DNA of 64,000 nt from Nocardioides astragali (GCF_024436375.1 NZ_JAFMZM010000003.1:267627-331626), one strand, 5' to 3'. Shown: positions 8,974 through 18,375, counted from the first letter of the stretch. Numbers and translations are program-made. The notes: a model not told the origin generated them from the sequence alone.

Positions 8974-10452
8974 ATGTCGCATCGCACGCGTGTGCTCACC
9001 CTGCTCGCCGCCGGCGGCCTCGTCGCCGCAGCCCTGGCGCCCACCGCCGGTGCCAGCGCCCCTGAGGACGCCGGCGCCGACCGGTCCGCTGCCGGGAACA
9101 CCCGTCTGGCCGGTGGCTGGAAGGCCGTGTCGTCGGGCACGGTCGACGTGCTCTCGGAGATCACCCTTGCCCGTACGTCGGACGGGGTGCTGCACGCCGT
9201 CTACGCGCAGGACGTCGGCACGGCCGACGAGTACGAGCACACGGCGGTCTCCACGGCCGGCTCGGTGCTCTCCCGCAGCAAGCCGGTCGGCACCTGGGGC
9301 ACCTTGATCCACAACCCCAAGCTGCTGCGCTCGACGACGGGGGGCCTCCGCCTGGTCTTCAGCGGGCTGCAGGACAACAACTCGGCCAACTTCTACTCCC
9401 ACGGCTACGCCTACGACACGACCAGCGACGCCGCGGGCGCGGCCTGGGCGCTCCAGCCACGGGCGCTCACCAAGTTCGGTTACGCCTACTCCGGGTACGG
9501 CGTCGGCGCGACCACGCTGTCCAACGGGACCCCGGTCACCGCGGCCTCGCTCAACAGCGACACCTACTACCGCGTCGGCACCATCGACACCACGGACCAG
9601 AACGTCGTCACCAGCTCGCCGCCCGACGGCGTCGCGAGCGCCGGCCTGGGCAACTACTACTGGCACACCCAGCTGGTGAACAGCGGTGACGCGGTGTGGA
9701 TGCTCAGCTACGTCGACGGCAGCAGCGAGGCGTCCGAGGGGATCTTCGCCCAGCAGATCCACCCCACGGTGGGCGCGGTGATGAAGGCCCCGGGCTCGAC
9801 GACCGGGGGCGACTCCCTCAATCCCGACCAGACGATCGCGGCGGTCGCACGACCGGGCGGCGGCATCGTGGTGGCCTACAAGACCGGCTACCCCACCGCC
9901 AACGCGATCTCGGTCTGGCAGGTCGGCGGCAGCGTCAAGAAGATCAAGGCCAGGAACGTCTACCAGGTCGCCATGGACACCGGCGCCTCCGGCCGACTGT
10001 GGCTGGCCTGGGTGGACGGGTCCGACCAGGTGCACGCCGCCCGGTCCGCCCCGAGCGGGCTCGCCTTCGGGGCGGTCCAGAAGCTCGGCAAGCCGACCTC
10101 CTCCGCCGACCTGTGGCGGATCGCGGTGGACGCCTCGCTCGACCAGGGCACCGTGCTCGTCAACGACACGGTGGCCCAGAGGGTCTCCCTGCGCATGGTC
10201 AAGCCCGGTCTCTCCCTCAACGCCTCGGGCTCGCTGCGGGCCCAGAGGCAGGGCACGGTGAAGGTCAAGGTGACCGACGCCGGCGACGCCCTCAAGGGCG
10301 TGAAGGTCAAGGGCGGCGGCGACTCGTGCACGACCAAGGGGGACGGGACGTGCACCCTGACCGTCACCCCCAAGAGGAGCGGAAAGCTTGCATTCGTGGC
10401 CACCGAGGGTGGCTACGGAGCAGGCAAGGACATCGTCAAGGTCAAGAGGTAA
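8974..10452 (+). CDS. Secreted repeat (propeller-like) protein with C-terminal Ig-like domain, copy 1
   Basis: 492-residue exported protein of unknown function. The start is fixed by GGGAGGA four bases before the ATG. A signal peptide (VLTLLAAGGLVAAALAPTAGASA) is followed by ~370 residues of short beta-rich repeats resembling sialidase-like propellers (LHAVYAQDVGTADEYEHT, LRLVFSGLQDNNSANF). The last ~85 residues look like a bacterial Ig-type domain with a Cys pair in DSCTTKGDGTCTL. The gene immediately downstream, 9 bp away, is a diverged paralogue, so the two should be co-expressed. No catalytic residues can be assigned. Confidence 0.72.
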   Translation: MSHRTRVLTLLAAGGLVAAALAPTAGASAPEDAGADRSAAGNTRLAGGWKAVSSGTVDVLSEITLARTSDGVLHAVYAQDVGTADEYEHTAVSTAGSVLSRSKPVGTWGTLIHNPKLLRSTTGGLRLVFSGLQDNNSANFYSHGYAYDTTSDAAGAAWALQPRALTKFGYAYSGYGVGATTLSNGTPVTAASLNSDTYYRVGTIDTTDQNVVTSSPPDGVASAGLGNYYWHTQLVNSGDAVWMLSYVDGSSEASEGIFAQQIHPTVGAVMKAPGSTTGGDSLNPDQTIAAVARPGGGIVVAYKTGYPTANAISVWQVGGSVKKIKARNVYQVAMDTGASGRLWLAWVDGSDQVHAARSAPSGLAFGAVQKLGKPTSSADLWRIAVDASLDQGTVLVNDTVAQRVSLRMVKPGLSLNASGSLRAQRQGTVKVKVTDAGDALKGVKVKGGGDSCTTKGDGTCTLTVTPKRSGKLAFVATEGGYGAGKDIVKVKR

Positions 10453-10461
10453 GGACTCCAC

Positions 10462-11865
10462 ATGCGTGCTCGAGCAAGGATCCTCGCGGCTGGTCTCGCC
10501 GCCATCGTCACCGCAGGTCTGGCCGCCCCGCCCGGGACGGCAAAGACCGCCGAGCGGGTCGGGACGAGGTCCTGGACGGCCCTCACCGCGAGCTCGTCGC
10601 CCAACTTCGCCCAGGCAGCAGTGACCCGCACGGCCGACGGGCTCCAGCACGTCGTGTGGGTGGTGGACAACCCGGACCGCACCCACAACTACGAGCACAC
10701 CACGATCTCCCGGACGGGAGCTCAGGGACCGGTGACCCGCGTCCTCACCTCCAACTGGGCGCAGCTCAGCACTCCGGTCGACCTGGGGGTGAACGCTGAC
10801 GGCAGCCTCCGGCTGGCGTTCCGGGGCACGATCGACGGCGACACCTCCAACTTCTTCACCTACAAGGGCGTCTACACGGCCGTCTCCAGCGACGGCGGGG
10901 CGTCATGGGTGGTGCCCCGCGAGGTGCTGGCCAAGAGCATCGGTGACGGCGGCGTCACGATGGCCTACACCCCGGACGGCACCCCGATCACCGGCTACGG
11001 CGACACGGGCGGCTTCCACTGGAACGTCGGGACCGTCCCCGAGGCCGCGGTGCCGACCGCGACCGTGCAGGAGTTCACCGACCACGACGCCACCGCCGCC
11101 ACGCTGGTCGCGACCGGCGCCTCGGTGCTCGTGGTCTACCAGAGCATCCGCGGTGGCGGCGTCTACGCACGGCAGGTCTGGCCGACCCTCGGTGCGGCGG
11201 CCAGGGCCCCTGGCGACTACACGAACCCGGGCCAGCCGATGGCCGTCGTCAACCGGCCCGGCGTCGGACCGGTCGCGGCGTACACGATCGACTCCAAGGT
11301 CGTGCTGTGGGACATCGCCGCCAACCGGATCCACCTCGTCCGCGGCATGGACGGTCCCAACAACGGCTCGCTCACCGTCCTCCCGGACGGGCACATGTGG
11401 GTCGCGGCGCAGGGCCCGATCGGCTACACCCCGCGGGTCTCCCGGGTGGCCGCCCGCGGCTGGAACATCGACCGCAGGCCGACGCTGCTCGATGACATGT
11501 ACAGCACGTTCGGGCTCGAGATCACCAGCACGGACGCCCTCCGTGCCGAGCTGCTGCTGACCGCCAACGAGGCCGGCGACCCCAGCCGCATCCACGCGAT
11601 GTCGGCGCTCGCGCAGCTGAGCCTCCGCGCGTCACCGAGCCGGTGGCGCGTCAACCGCGCGCAGACGGTCGTCTTCAAGGTCACCGACGTCGACGGCGGC
11701 GTGGCTCGCGCGAAGGTGAGGGCCGGCGGTCAACGGTGCACCACCAATGCGTCCGGCCGCTGCACGATCCGGTTCGCGCCCCGGTCCCGGCCCGGGCCGA
11801 TCAACGCCAAGGCGACCAAGGCGAGCTACTACCCGGCCAGGAAGACCCTGCGCGTACGCCGCTGA
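10462..11865 (+). CDS. Secreted repeat (propeller-like) protein with C-terminal Ig-like domain, copy 2
   Basis: 467-residue paralogue of the upstream gene with the same order: signal peptide (ILAAGLAAIVTAGLAAPPGTA), beta-repeat body and terminal Ig-like module with Cys pair QRCTTNASGRCTI. The block NYEHTTISRTGAQGPVTRVL aligns with EYEHTAVSTAGSVLSRS in copy 1. One clear Asp-box, VSSDGGASWVVP (S-X-D-X-G-X-X-W), supports a sialidase-type propeller. AAGGA precedes the ATG. A lectin-like or adhesion role is possible but not shown. Confidence 0.72.
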   Translation: MRARARILAAGLAAIVTAGLAAPPGTAKTAERVGTRSWTALTASSSPNFAQAAVTRTADGLQHVVWVVDNPDRTHNYEHTTISRTGAQGPVTRVLTSNWAQLSTPVDLGVNADGSLRLAFRGTIDGDTSNFFTYKGVYTAVSSDGGASWVVPREVLAKSIGDGGVTMAYTPDGTPITGYGDTGGFHWNVGTVPEAAVPTATVQEFTDHDATAATLVATGASVLVVYQSIRGGGVYARQVWPTLGAAARAPGDYTNPGQPMAVVNRPGVGPVAAYTIDSKVVLWDIAANRIHLVRGMDGPNNGSLTVLPDGHMWVAAQGPIGYTPRVSRVAARGWNIDRRPTLLDDMYSTFGLEITSTDALRAELLLTANEAGDPSRIHAMSALAQLSLRASPSRWRVNRAQTVVFKVTDVDGGVARAKVRAGGQRCTTNASGRCTIRFAPRSRPGPINAKATKASYYPARKTLRVRR

Positions 11866-11868
11866 GGC

Positions 11869-12846
11869 TCAGCGCACGCGTACGACCGACTTGCCGAGGG
11901 TGCGGCGCTCGTCCATGTCGACGAGCGCCCGCCCGAAGTCGGCGAGGTCGTAGGTCGCTCCGATCGGCGGCTTGACCACCCTGGACTCGATCATCGGCGC
12001 GAGGCGGTGCCACTGCCGCTGCATGTAGCCGGGCCGGGTCATGGCGTACGCCCCCCAGCCCACCCCGCGTACGTCGACGTTGCCGAGGAGCAGCCGGTTG
12101 ACCTTGACCTCGGGGATGCCCTGCCCGGCGGCGAAGCCCACGACCAGCACCCGGCCCTGCTCGGCCAAGCAGCGCAGGGAGTCGGTGAAGGCGTCTCCGC
12201 CGACGACGTCGAGGACCACGTCGACGCCCTTGCCACCGGTGAGGTCCTTGACCTGGTCGCGGAAGTCCGGCCCGACGATCGCCTCGTCCGCCCCGGCCGC
12301 GCGCGCGAAGGCGGCCTTCTCCTCGGTGCTGACCACGGCGATGGTGCGGGCGCCCAGACCCTTCGCCACCTGGAGGGTGGCCGTGCCGACACCGCCGGCC
12401 GCACCGTGCACCAGCACGGTCTCCCGGTCGCGCAGGCTGCCGCGCTCCTCGAGGGCGAAGAGTGCGGTGAGGTAGTTCATCGGCAGGGCCGCGCCCTCGT
12501 CGAAGGACACCTCGTCGGGGAGGGGGAAGGTGAAGATCGCCGGGTTGGCGACCTGCTCGGCCGCCCCGCCGTGGAGGTTGACCCCCGCGACCCGCTGCCC
12601 CACGGTGAAGCCGCTCGACTCGGGAGCGCCGGGGTCGAGGACCACACCGGCGAAGTCGACGCCGAGGGTGAACGGCGGCTCGGGCTTGAACTGGTACTCC
12701 CCGCGGCTCAGCAGGAGGTCGGGGAACGCGACCCCGACGCTGTGCACCTCGACCAGCACGTCGTGGGCGCTCGGAGTGGGCTCGGGCACCTCGCGCACCT
12801 CGACGTCAGCGGGACCGGTGAGGGTGACGACCTGGACTGCGCGCAT
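11869..12846 (-). CDS. NADPH:quinone oxidoreductase / zinc-independent MDR alcohol dehydrogenase
   Basis: 325-residue medium-chain dehydrogenase/reductase. An N-terminal GroES-like fold (LGVDFAGVVL) leads into a Rossmann domain with the nucleotide motif VHGAAGGVGTATLQVAKGLG and DVVLDVVGGDAF. Zinc-binding Cys/His residues of classical alcohol dehydrogenases are missing, which points to the quinone oxidoreductase (QOR) branch acting on quinones or enones with NADPH. Its stop is three bases from the convergent secreted-protein stop, leaving no room for a separate terminator. Confidence 0.88.
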   Translation of the reverse strand: MRAVQVVTLTGPADVEVREVPEPTPSAHDVLVEVHSVGVAFPDLLLSRGEYQFKPEPPFTLGVDFAGVVLDPGAPESSGFTVGQRVAGVNLHGGAAEQVANPAIFTFPLPDEVSFDEGAALPMNYLTALFALEERGSLRDRETVLVHGAAGGVGTATLQVAKGLGARTIAVVSTEEKAAFARAAGADEAIVGPDFRDQVKDLTGGKGVDVVLDVVGGDAFTDSLRCLAEQGRVLVVGFAAGQGIPEVKVNRLLLGNVDVRGVGWGAYAMTRPGYMQRQWHRLAPMIESRVVKPPIGATYDLADFGRALVDMDERRTLGKSVVRVR

Positions 12847-12873
12847 GCCGAGGAGGGTAGCGAGCAGGGGAGG

Positions 12874-13407
12874 TCAGGCCGGTCTCTTCCAGGACACGGC
12901 GTTGCCGTCGAAGGCGCTGTAGTCGTCGTGGTTGTCGAAGTACACCGTGTCGGGCGTCGGTGCGCCCTCATCAGCCAGGTAGACCAGGCACGCGTCCTGC
13001 GGGGCGTCCAGCTCGTCGACGGATATCGGTCCCTCCTGGCAGGGTGCGAAGTCCGCCACGACCGACAGGTGGGTCAAGGACACGCCGTCGGCCCACAGTC
13101 CGAGGTACTCGTCGAGCTCGATCGGGCGAGCGCCGGACTCCGGGGTGACCTCCACCTTGAGGTAGTACGGCGTCCGGCCGTCGTCGGCGTCGATGGTCGC
13201 CAGGTCGGCTGTGGTCCCCTGGACGACGTCGACGACCTTTAGGGACATGGTGCCGGCATCCTCGCTGCGCGTGACCCGTGCCGATTCCCCGAAGCTGAGC
13301 TCGGTGCCTGGAGGGGTCAGCCCTTCATCATCGGACTCACAGCCGGTGAGTGCCGCCAACGACATGACTGCGGCCAGCGTGATGCGGGTCCATGCACGGT
13401 GGGACAT
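12874..13407 (-). CDS. Hypothetical lipoprotein
   Basis: About 177 residues; exported lipoprotein of unknown function. A short positive N-terminus and hydrophobic core run into the lipobox LTGC (MSLAALTGCESDDEG). The mature part is acidic with a beta-rich pattern and two further Cys (APCQE and DACLV) that could pair, similar in layout to DUF4352-like lipoproteins. In-frame ATG/TTG codons at 13416 and 13434 are alternatives; none has a good ribosome site. Confidence 0.6.
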   Translation of the reverse strand: MSHRAWTRITLAAVMSLAALTGCESDDEGLTPPGTELSFGESARVTRSEDAGTMSLKVVDVVQGTTADLATIDADDGRTPYYLKVEVTPESGARPIELDEYLGLWADGVSLTHLSVVADFAPCQEGPISVDELDAPQDACLVYLADEGAPTPDTVYFDNHDDYSAFDGNAVSWKRPA

Positions 13408-13465
13408 GGACGTCATTGTCGTGTGCTCGCTCAACTGATGCTCGACGGGTGATGGGGGTCGTTGC

Positions 13466-13558
13466 CTAGGCGTCCTTGATCGCGTCGATCAGGTCGTCGC
13501 GAAGCCCATCGGCAAGCACGTCGTGTGGGCGAACGACTTCGTCGGCCATGGTGGTCAT
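13466..13558 (-). CDS. Possible 30-residue small ORF
   Basis: Short acidic peptide (MTTMADEVVRPHDVLADGLR plus ten more residues) preceded by AGGGG. It lies in the otherwise empty 13408-13632 gap downstream of the M15 lipoprotein gene on the same strand. The composition is protein-like and helical, but at 30 codons it may be chance or the tail of a decayed gene. Confidence 0.2.
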   Translation of the reverse strand: MTTMADEVVRPHDVLADGLRDDLIDAIKDA

Positions 13559-13632
13559 CCCCTGGGTCAAGCGGTCTGGAGCCTGTCGGAGGCTTCCTTC
13601 CCCCCGCCGAGGGAGACAAACACGCGGCGAAC

Positions 13633-14859
13633 CTAGCCGACGGCCTTGACCTCGCTGAGCTCGAAGTGCATCGGGTCGGTCCAGCGCCAGTCCCCGCCCC
13701 AGGCGAAGCCCCACTTCTTGAAGGTCGCCACCACGGCGCGGTTCATCTCCCCCACCGTGCCGCGGCCGTTGCCCGGGACGTTGAGGTCGAGGGCCAGGCC
13801 GAAGGAGTGGTTGGAGAGCGTGGTGGTGTTGGCGATGAAGCGCGGGTAGTAGCACCCGGCGTACTCCTCGGGGTGGATCTCGGCTGCCAGGCCGTCCTGC
13901 TGGATCTCGAGCAGCGCTTGCCGCAGCTGGGGGAACAGGGCCTTGTGACAGGTGACGCTGCCGAGGATCGGCACGACCTCGGTGCGGATGTTGGCCGCGA
14001 CCCACGCGGGGTCCGGCGCGATCCGGCCACCGCCGAGGACGCGGTAGCGGTAGGTGCCCACCACGCTGCCCAGCGTGTCGCCGGTCGGGATCGCGGTGAG
14101 CCTGGCCCCGGGGTCGAGACCGATGCGAGACGCCACGTCGAGCATCTGGACGGACGCGTCCTTGCCCACCAGCTTCTCCAGCGGCTTGCGCAGGGTCGCC
14201 GGCGTGGTGCGGTCGGTGGAGATCAGCAGCCCGTTGTCGGTGGACATCTCGATGTCGTCGGCCCAGGCCGTGTTCACCACCATGTCGATCGTCGGGATCT
14301 GCGGCGTGTACGCCCCCACGTGCAGGGTCGGGGCGCCGTCCTCGCTGCCGAGCCGGATCATCCCGTCGTCGTCGGTGAGCCGCTTGGCGACCTTCTGGTC
14401 GATCGCCATCTCCCCGCCCGCCACCCGGTCCCAGGCCTCCTGGAAGTCCGCCACGTCGGCTTGCGTGAAGTTGCGGTAGCCCCTGGGGTCGACCGACGCG
14501 ACGGTCAGCACGCGGTTCTCCAGGCTGACCTGTCCCAGCCCGATCCGCTCGGTGTGCGCGACGCCCTTCAGCCGCTCGATCTCCTTGACCAGCGCATCGT
14601 CGAGCGGCTGGTCCCACTGGACCAGGATGTCGGCGCTCCACAGCCGTCCGTCGCGCTTGCCCGGAGGGTCGACGGCGTGGTCGGGGTCCGCGACCGGCGG
14701 CGTGCCCGAGGGCTCGCCGGGATCGGTGCTCGGGTCCGACCCGGAGGTCTCGGACGCCGGGGTGGGATCCGGCTGGGCCGAGCTCCCGTCGCTGCACGCT
14801 CCGAGCAGCAGGACGAGAGCAGCGCCGACCGCCAGCCGATGTCGTCGTCGTACGCGCAT
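13633..14859 (-). CDS. M15-family D-alanyl-D-alanine carboxypeptidase-like lipoprotein
   Basis: 408-residue exported lipoprotein (lipobox LLLGACSDG). The C-terminal ~110 residues are a VanY/Peptidase_M15_4 domain: NHSFGLALDLNV supplies the SxHxxGxAxD zinc ligands and MHFEL the final His (RWTDPMHFE). It should trim peptidoglycan peptides or act as an endolysin-like L,D/D,D-peptidase at the membrane surface. The ~250-residue N-terminal part, after an S/P-rich linker, has no family I recognise. It lies 9 bp downstream of the MFS gene and is probably co-transcribed with it. Confidence 0.82.
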   Translation of the reverse strand: MRVRRRHRLAVGAALVLLLGACSDGSSAQPDPTPASETSGSDPSTDPGEPSGTPPVADPDHAVDPPGKRDGRLWSADILVQWDQPLDDALVKEIERLKGVAHTERIGLGQVSLENRVLTVASVDPRGYRNFTQADVADFQEAWDRVAGGEMAIDQKVAKRLTDDDGMIRLGSEDGAPTLHVGAYTPQIPTIDMVVNTAWADDIEMSTDNGLLISTDRTTPATLRKPLEKLVGKDASVQMLDVASRIGLDPGARLTAIPTGDTLGSVVGTYRYRVLGGGRIAPDPAWVAANIRTEVVPILGSVTCHKALFPQLRQALLEIQQDGLAAEIHPEEYAGCYYPRFIANTTTLSNHSFGLALDLNVPGNGRGTVGEMNRAVVATFKKWGFAWGGDWRWTDPMHFELSEVKAVG

Positions 14860-14868
14860 GGGGAGACC

Positions 14869-16257
14869 TTAAGGAGTGGGTGTCCGGACCCGAGCGGGAA
14901 CGGCGAACCACGACACCAGCCCGCCCACCACGAGGAGCGCCGAGCAGGCGAGCATCGCCGAGGCGTACGCCGTGTCGAAGCGCGCCGGGTCGCGGTAGTC
15001 GTCCCCGGCCAGACCCACGGCCATCGGCAGGGCAGCGACCGCGAGCAGGGAACCGGCGCGGGCGACGGCATTGTTGATGCCGCTCGCTATGCCGGTGACC
15101 TCGTCGGGCGCCGCGGCCAGCACCGTCGCCGTCAGCGGTGCGACCATGAGCGCGAGGCCCAGGCCGAAGACGGTGAGGCCCGGTGCGACGTCGCGCCACC
15201 ACGTCACGTCGTCCCCGACGACCAGCAGCCAGAGGGTGCCGGCGGCCATCACGATCGGACCGAAGGTCATCGGGATCCGCGGACCGATGCGCTGACCCAG
15301 CGCGCCACCTCGGGCCGCGAGCAGGAGCATGCACGCCGTGATCGGGAGCGTGGCAAGGCCCGCCTGGAGGGCGTTGTAGCCGCCGACCGTCTGGAGCTGG
15401 AGGACGAGGAAGAACAGGATCGCGCCGAGCGCGGCGTAGACCAGCAGCGTCATCGCGTTGGCGGCGCTGAAGGTGCGGTCGGCGAACAGACCGAGAGGGA
15501 CCATCGGCTCGGGCAGGCGTCGCTCGACGACGACGAAGACCACCGCCGCCAGCAGGCCGAGCCCGGCGGCCCAGGCCGTCATGGGGCCGCCGGCGTCGGT
15601 GAGGGCCCAGGTGATGCCGCCCAGCGCGATCGCGGCCAGCGCCGCGCCACCGAGGTCGAAGCGGCCGTGGGTGCGCGGGTCCCGCGTCTCCGGCACGCAC
15701 CGCTGGGCCAGCCAGACGGTCAGGGCGGCGAGCGGCAGGTTGATGAGGAAGATCCAGCGCCACGAGGCGTGGTCGACCAGCAGCCCGCCCACCAGCGGGC
15801 CCAGCGCCGCGGCGATGCCCCCCAGACCGGACCAGGCACCGATGGCCCGGCCCCGGTCCACCGCGCGGAACGAGCCCTGGATCATCGCCAGGCTGCCCGG
15901 CGTCAGCAGCGCGCCGCCGATGCCCTGCAGCACGCGCGCCGCGATCAGGATCTCGGCGTTGGGCGCCAGTCCGCACAGGAGCGAGGCGCCCGCGAACCAG
16001 ACCGTGCCGATGACGAAGACCCGGCGCCGACCGAGCCGGTCACCCAGCGATCCGCCGAGCAGGATCAGCGAGGCCATGGAGAGGAAGTAGCCGTTGGTGA
16101 TCCACTGCAGCTGCGAGAGCGACGCGTCGAGGTCCTCGCCCATCGTGCGCAGGGCGACGTTGACGACGGTCCCGTCCAGCAGCGTCAGCCCGGATCCGAG
16201 GGTGGCTGCCGCGATGATGCCGCGGGCCCGCGGCGTACCCCATGCGACTGGACTCAC
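14869..16257 (-). CDS. MFS transporter, DHA2 (EmrB/QacA-like) family
   Basis: 462-residue drug:H+ antiporter-type exporter with many hydrophobic helices. Motif A (GGSLGDRLGRRRVFVIG) follows helix 2, motif D1-like LLDGTVVNVAL is in helix 1, and motif C (GGIAAALGPLVGGLLVD) in helix 5, all typical of the 14-TM DHA2 group. GTG start 16 bp after the TetR stop, on the same strand as tetR and alkB. Substrates could be hydrophobic compounds met during alkane growth (inference). Confidence 0.88.
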   Translation of the reverse strand: MSPVAWGTPRARGIIAAATLGSGLTLLDGTVVNVALRTMGEDLDASLSQLQWITNGYFLSMASLILLGGSLGDRLGRRRVFVIGTVWFAGASLLCGLAPNAEILIAARVLQGIGGALLTPGSLAMIQGSFRAVDRGRAIGAWSGLGGIAAALGPLVGGLLVDHASWRWIFLINLPLAALTVWLAQRCVPETRDPRTHGRFDLGGAALAAIALGGITWALTDAGGPMTAWAAGLGLLAAVVFVVVERRLPEPMVPLGLFADRTFSAANAMTLLVYAALGAILFFLVLQLQTVGGYNALQAGLATLPITACMLLLAARGGALGQRIGPRIPMTFGPIVMAAGTLWLLVVGDDVTWWRDVAPGLTVFGLGLALMVAPLTATVLAAAPDEVTGIASGINNAVARAGSLLAVAALPMAVGLAGDDYRDPARFDTAYASAMLACSALLVVGGLVSWFAVPARVRTPTP

Positions 16258-16273
16258 CGGGCAACAGTAGATC

Positions 16274-16849
16274 TCAGCCGTCGAGCACCCGCCGCGCGAG
16301 CCACGCGATGTCGGCGCCGGTCTTCTCCGGTGAGGCCGACGGCTGCATCACGTGGCTGAGCACCACCCGGACGACCATGTCGGTGGCCGGCTCGAGGTAG
16401 TCCGGCTCGATGTCCGGGGCGTACGGCGCCACGCGGCCGCGGACGACCTCCTTGGCCGCCTCGAGCAGGGAGCTGGCGTTGGTCGTGAGCAGGGGCAGGA
16501 GCTCGGTGTCGGCGCCGTGCGTCGCGCTCACGACGGCGTGCAGGAGCTTGTTGGCGCGGGCGTAGGTCAGCACGTCGGACACCGCCCGCTCGATGGCGCG
16601 CGTCAGGTCGTCCGGCTCCGCGTCGAAGGCCTGCTCCACGACCTGCAGGAAGCGGGCGAGCTCCTCGAGGATCATCGTCTCGGCAAGGGCCGGCTTGGAG
16701 CCGACCTCGTTGTAGACGGTCTGGCGACTGACCCCGGCCGCCTCGGCCAGCCGGGCCATGGTGACCGCCGCCCACCCGGAGGAGGTGGTCAGCTCGACGG
16801 CCGCGGCGACGATCCGGTCGCGCGTGGTCCCCTCCAGCATCCCCGCCAT
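16274..16849 (-). CDS. TetR family regulator (probable alkane-operon regulator)
   Basis: 191-residue repressor. The N-terminal HTH reads TTSSGWAAVTMARLAEAAGV followed by SRQTVYNEVGSKPAL; the helical C-terminal domain should bind a hydrophobic effector. The ATG at 16849 gives the usual TetR length, and longer readings run back towards alkB. It lies 53 bp downstream of the alkB-rubredoxin gene, the position of AlkX/AlkU-type regulators in Dietzia and Rhodococcus. A perfect inverted repeat in the alkB promoter is the likely operator. Confidence 0.9.
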   Translation of the reverse strand: MAGMLEGTTRDRIVAAAVELTTSSGWAAVTMARLAEAAGVSRQTVYNEVGSKPALAETMILEELARFLQVVEQAFDAEPDDLTRAIERAVSDVLTYARANKLLHAVVSATHGADTELLPLLTTNASSLLEAAKEVVRGRVAPYAPDIEPDYLEPATDMVVRVVLSHVMQPSASPEKTGADIAWLARRVLDG

Positions 16850-16902
16850 GGTGATGAGTCTAGGGAGGGGCCACGACGCGGGGGCGGCGGCGTACGACGC
16901 CG

Positions 16903-18375
16903 TCAGGCGAGCGACCTCTCGGGCTCGTACGGCACGAAGTCGACCTTCTCCCGGACGCCGCAGTCGGGACAGCACCAGTCGTCCGGTATGTCCTTCCACG
17001 CGGTGCCGGCGGCGAAGCCCTCGTGCTCGTCACCGGCGGCGACCTCGTAGACGTACTCGCAGCTCGGACACCGCGCGGCCATCACCTCGGCCTCCGCTCC
17101 CGGCAGCTCCTCCCGGGCGAGGCGCGCCGCCTCCACCGCGGCGGCGTGGCCGGCGGCGTCGTACCTCTCCAGGTAGGCCGCCCGCTTGCGCGGGCTGATG
17201 TTGGCCAGCGTCACGTCGCCGCCGAAGTGGTCGACGACGCGCTGGTCCATCACGCGCCGCCAGACCGCGGGCACGATGGCCAGCACGATCATGCCGGCGT
17301 AGCCGGTCGGCAGGACCGGGCTCTCCTCGAAGTCGCGCAGTGTCTGGTAGCGCCGCGTCGGGTTGGCGTGGTGGTCGCTGTGGCGCTGCAGGTGGTAGAG
17401 CAGCACGTTGGTCGCGATGTTGTTGGAGTTCCAGCTGTGGCCGGGCAGCACCCGCTCGTAGCGCTGGCGGTCGCCGACGCCGACCTTCTGGCGGAGCATG
17501 CCGTAGTGCTCCATGAAGTTGACGACCTCGAGGAGCGAGAAGCCGACGACGGCCTGGATGAGGAGGTACGGCGCCACCTCGAGGCCGAACGCGGCGATCA
17601 CCGCGGCCCACAGGAGGATCGACATCAGCCACGCGTTGAGCACGTCGTTGTCCAGGCGCCAAGGGCTCTGCTTGCGTCGGGCCAGGCGACGCTTCTCCAG
17701 CCGCCAGGCCGACTTCAGGGAGCCGCCGACCGTGCGCGGCCAGAACTGGTAGAAGTTCTCGCCCAGCCGGGCGCTGGCAGGGTCCTCGGGGGTCGCGACC
17801 CGGACGTGGTGGCCGCGGTTGTGCTCGATGTAGAAGTGGCCGTAGAAGACCTGCGCCAGCGCGATCTTGGAGAGCCAGCGCTCGTTGGCCTCCTTCTTGT
17901 GGCCGAGCTCGTGGGCGGTGTTGATTCCGATGCCGCCGATGCAGCCGATCGAGATCGCGAGGCCGATCTTGTCCAGCGTGGTGAGCGGCTGGTCGTCCAG
18001 CACGCCGAAGGCGTCCCAGCCACCGACGACCGCCATCGCGGAGACGAAGCCGACGTACTGGATGGGCAGGAAGAGGTAGGTGATCCACCGGTAGTACTTG
18101 TCGCCCTCCAGCGCCTCGATCACGTCGTCGGGAGGGTTGGAGCGGTCGAGCCCGGCGAGCAGGTCGATGGCCGGCACGATCCCGAGGATGACGATCGGCC
18201 CGACCCAGAACCAGACGCTCCAGCCGGTGGCGACGTAGCCGCCGAAGGCGACGAACGCCAGGCTCGGCACGACCAGGCCGATCAGCCACAGGTAGCGCTT
18301 GCTGTCCTTCCAGAGCTCGGTCGTGCCTTCGGGGACGGTGCCGCTGGGGGCGAGTCGGGTGGGGTAGCCGGCCAT
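16903..18375 (-). CDS. alkB: Alkane 1-monooxygenase fused to rubredoxin
   Basis: Membrane di-iron hydroxylase (490 residues) that hydroxylates the terminal carbon of n-alkanes, with its electron carrier fused at the C-terminus. Six or so membrane helices carry the His boxes NTAHELGHKK, EHNRGHH and LQRHSDHH, plus the HYG-like NFMEHYG segment. The last ~60 residues are a rubredoxin with CPSCEYVY and CPDCG (two CXXC pairs binding iron). Such fusions are known in Actinobacteria (Dietzia AlkW1-type). AGGAGGT lies 7 bp before the ATG. Promoter and operator are described separately. Confidence 0.95.
   Translation of the reverse strand: MAGYPTRLAPSGTVPEGTTELWKDSKRYLWLIGLVVPSLAFVAFGGYVATGWSVWFWVGPIVILGIVPAIDLLAGLDRSNPPDDVIEALEGDKYYRWITYLFLPIQYVGFVSAMAVVGGWDAFGVLDDQPLTTLDKIGLAISIGCIGGIGINTAHELGHKKEANERWLSKIALAQVFYGHFYIEHNRGHHVRVATPEDPASARLGENFYQFWPRTVGGSLKSAWRLEKRRLARRKQSPWRLDNDVLNAWLMSILLWAAVIAAFGLEVAPYLLIQAVVGFSLLEVVNFMEHYGMLRQKVGVGDRQRYERVLPGHSWNSNNIATNVLLYHLQRHSDHHANPTRRYQTLRDFEESPVLPTGYAGMIVLAIVPAVWRRVMDQRVVDHFGGDVTLANISPRKRAAYLERYDAAGHAAAVEAARLAREELPGAEAEVMAARCPSCEYVYEVAAGDEHEGFAAGTAWKDIPDDWCCPDCGVREKVDFVPYEPERSLA

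Noticed and set aside
6875..9307. Very long open frame (810 codons) on the plus strand opposite the M13 peptidase
   Set aside because: Shadow frame of GC-rich coding DNA; low-complexity Val/Asp/Arg/Gly composition, and the minus strand carries a motif-complete peptidase.
8959..10698. 579-codon minus-strand frame over the secreted paralogues
   Set aside because: Gly/Asp/Val/Arg shadow composition; the plus strand has a signal peptide and a strong ribosome site.
13525..16359. 944-codon open frame on the plus strand
   Set aside because: Antisense to the M15 and MFS genes; Arg/Asp/Gln/Gly-rich without domains.
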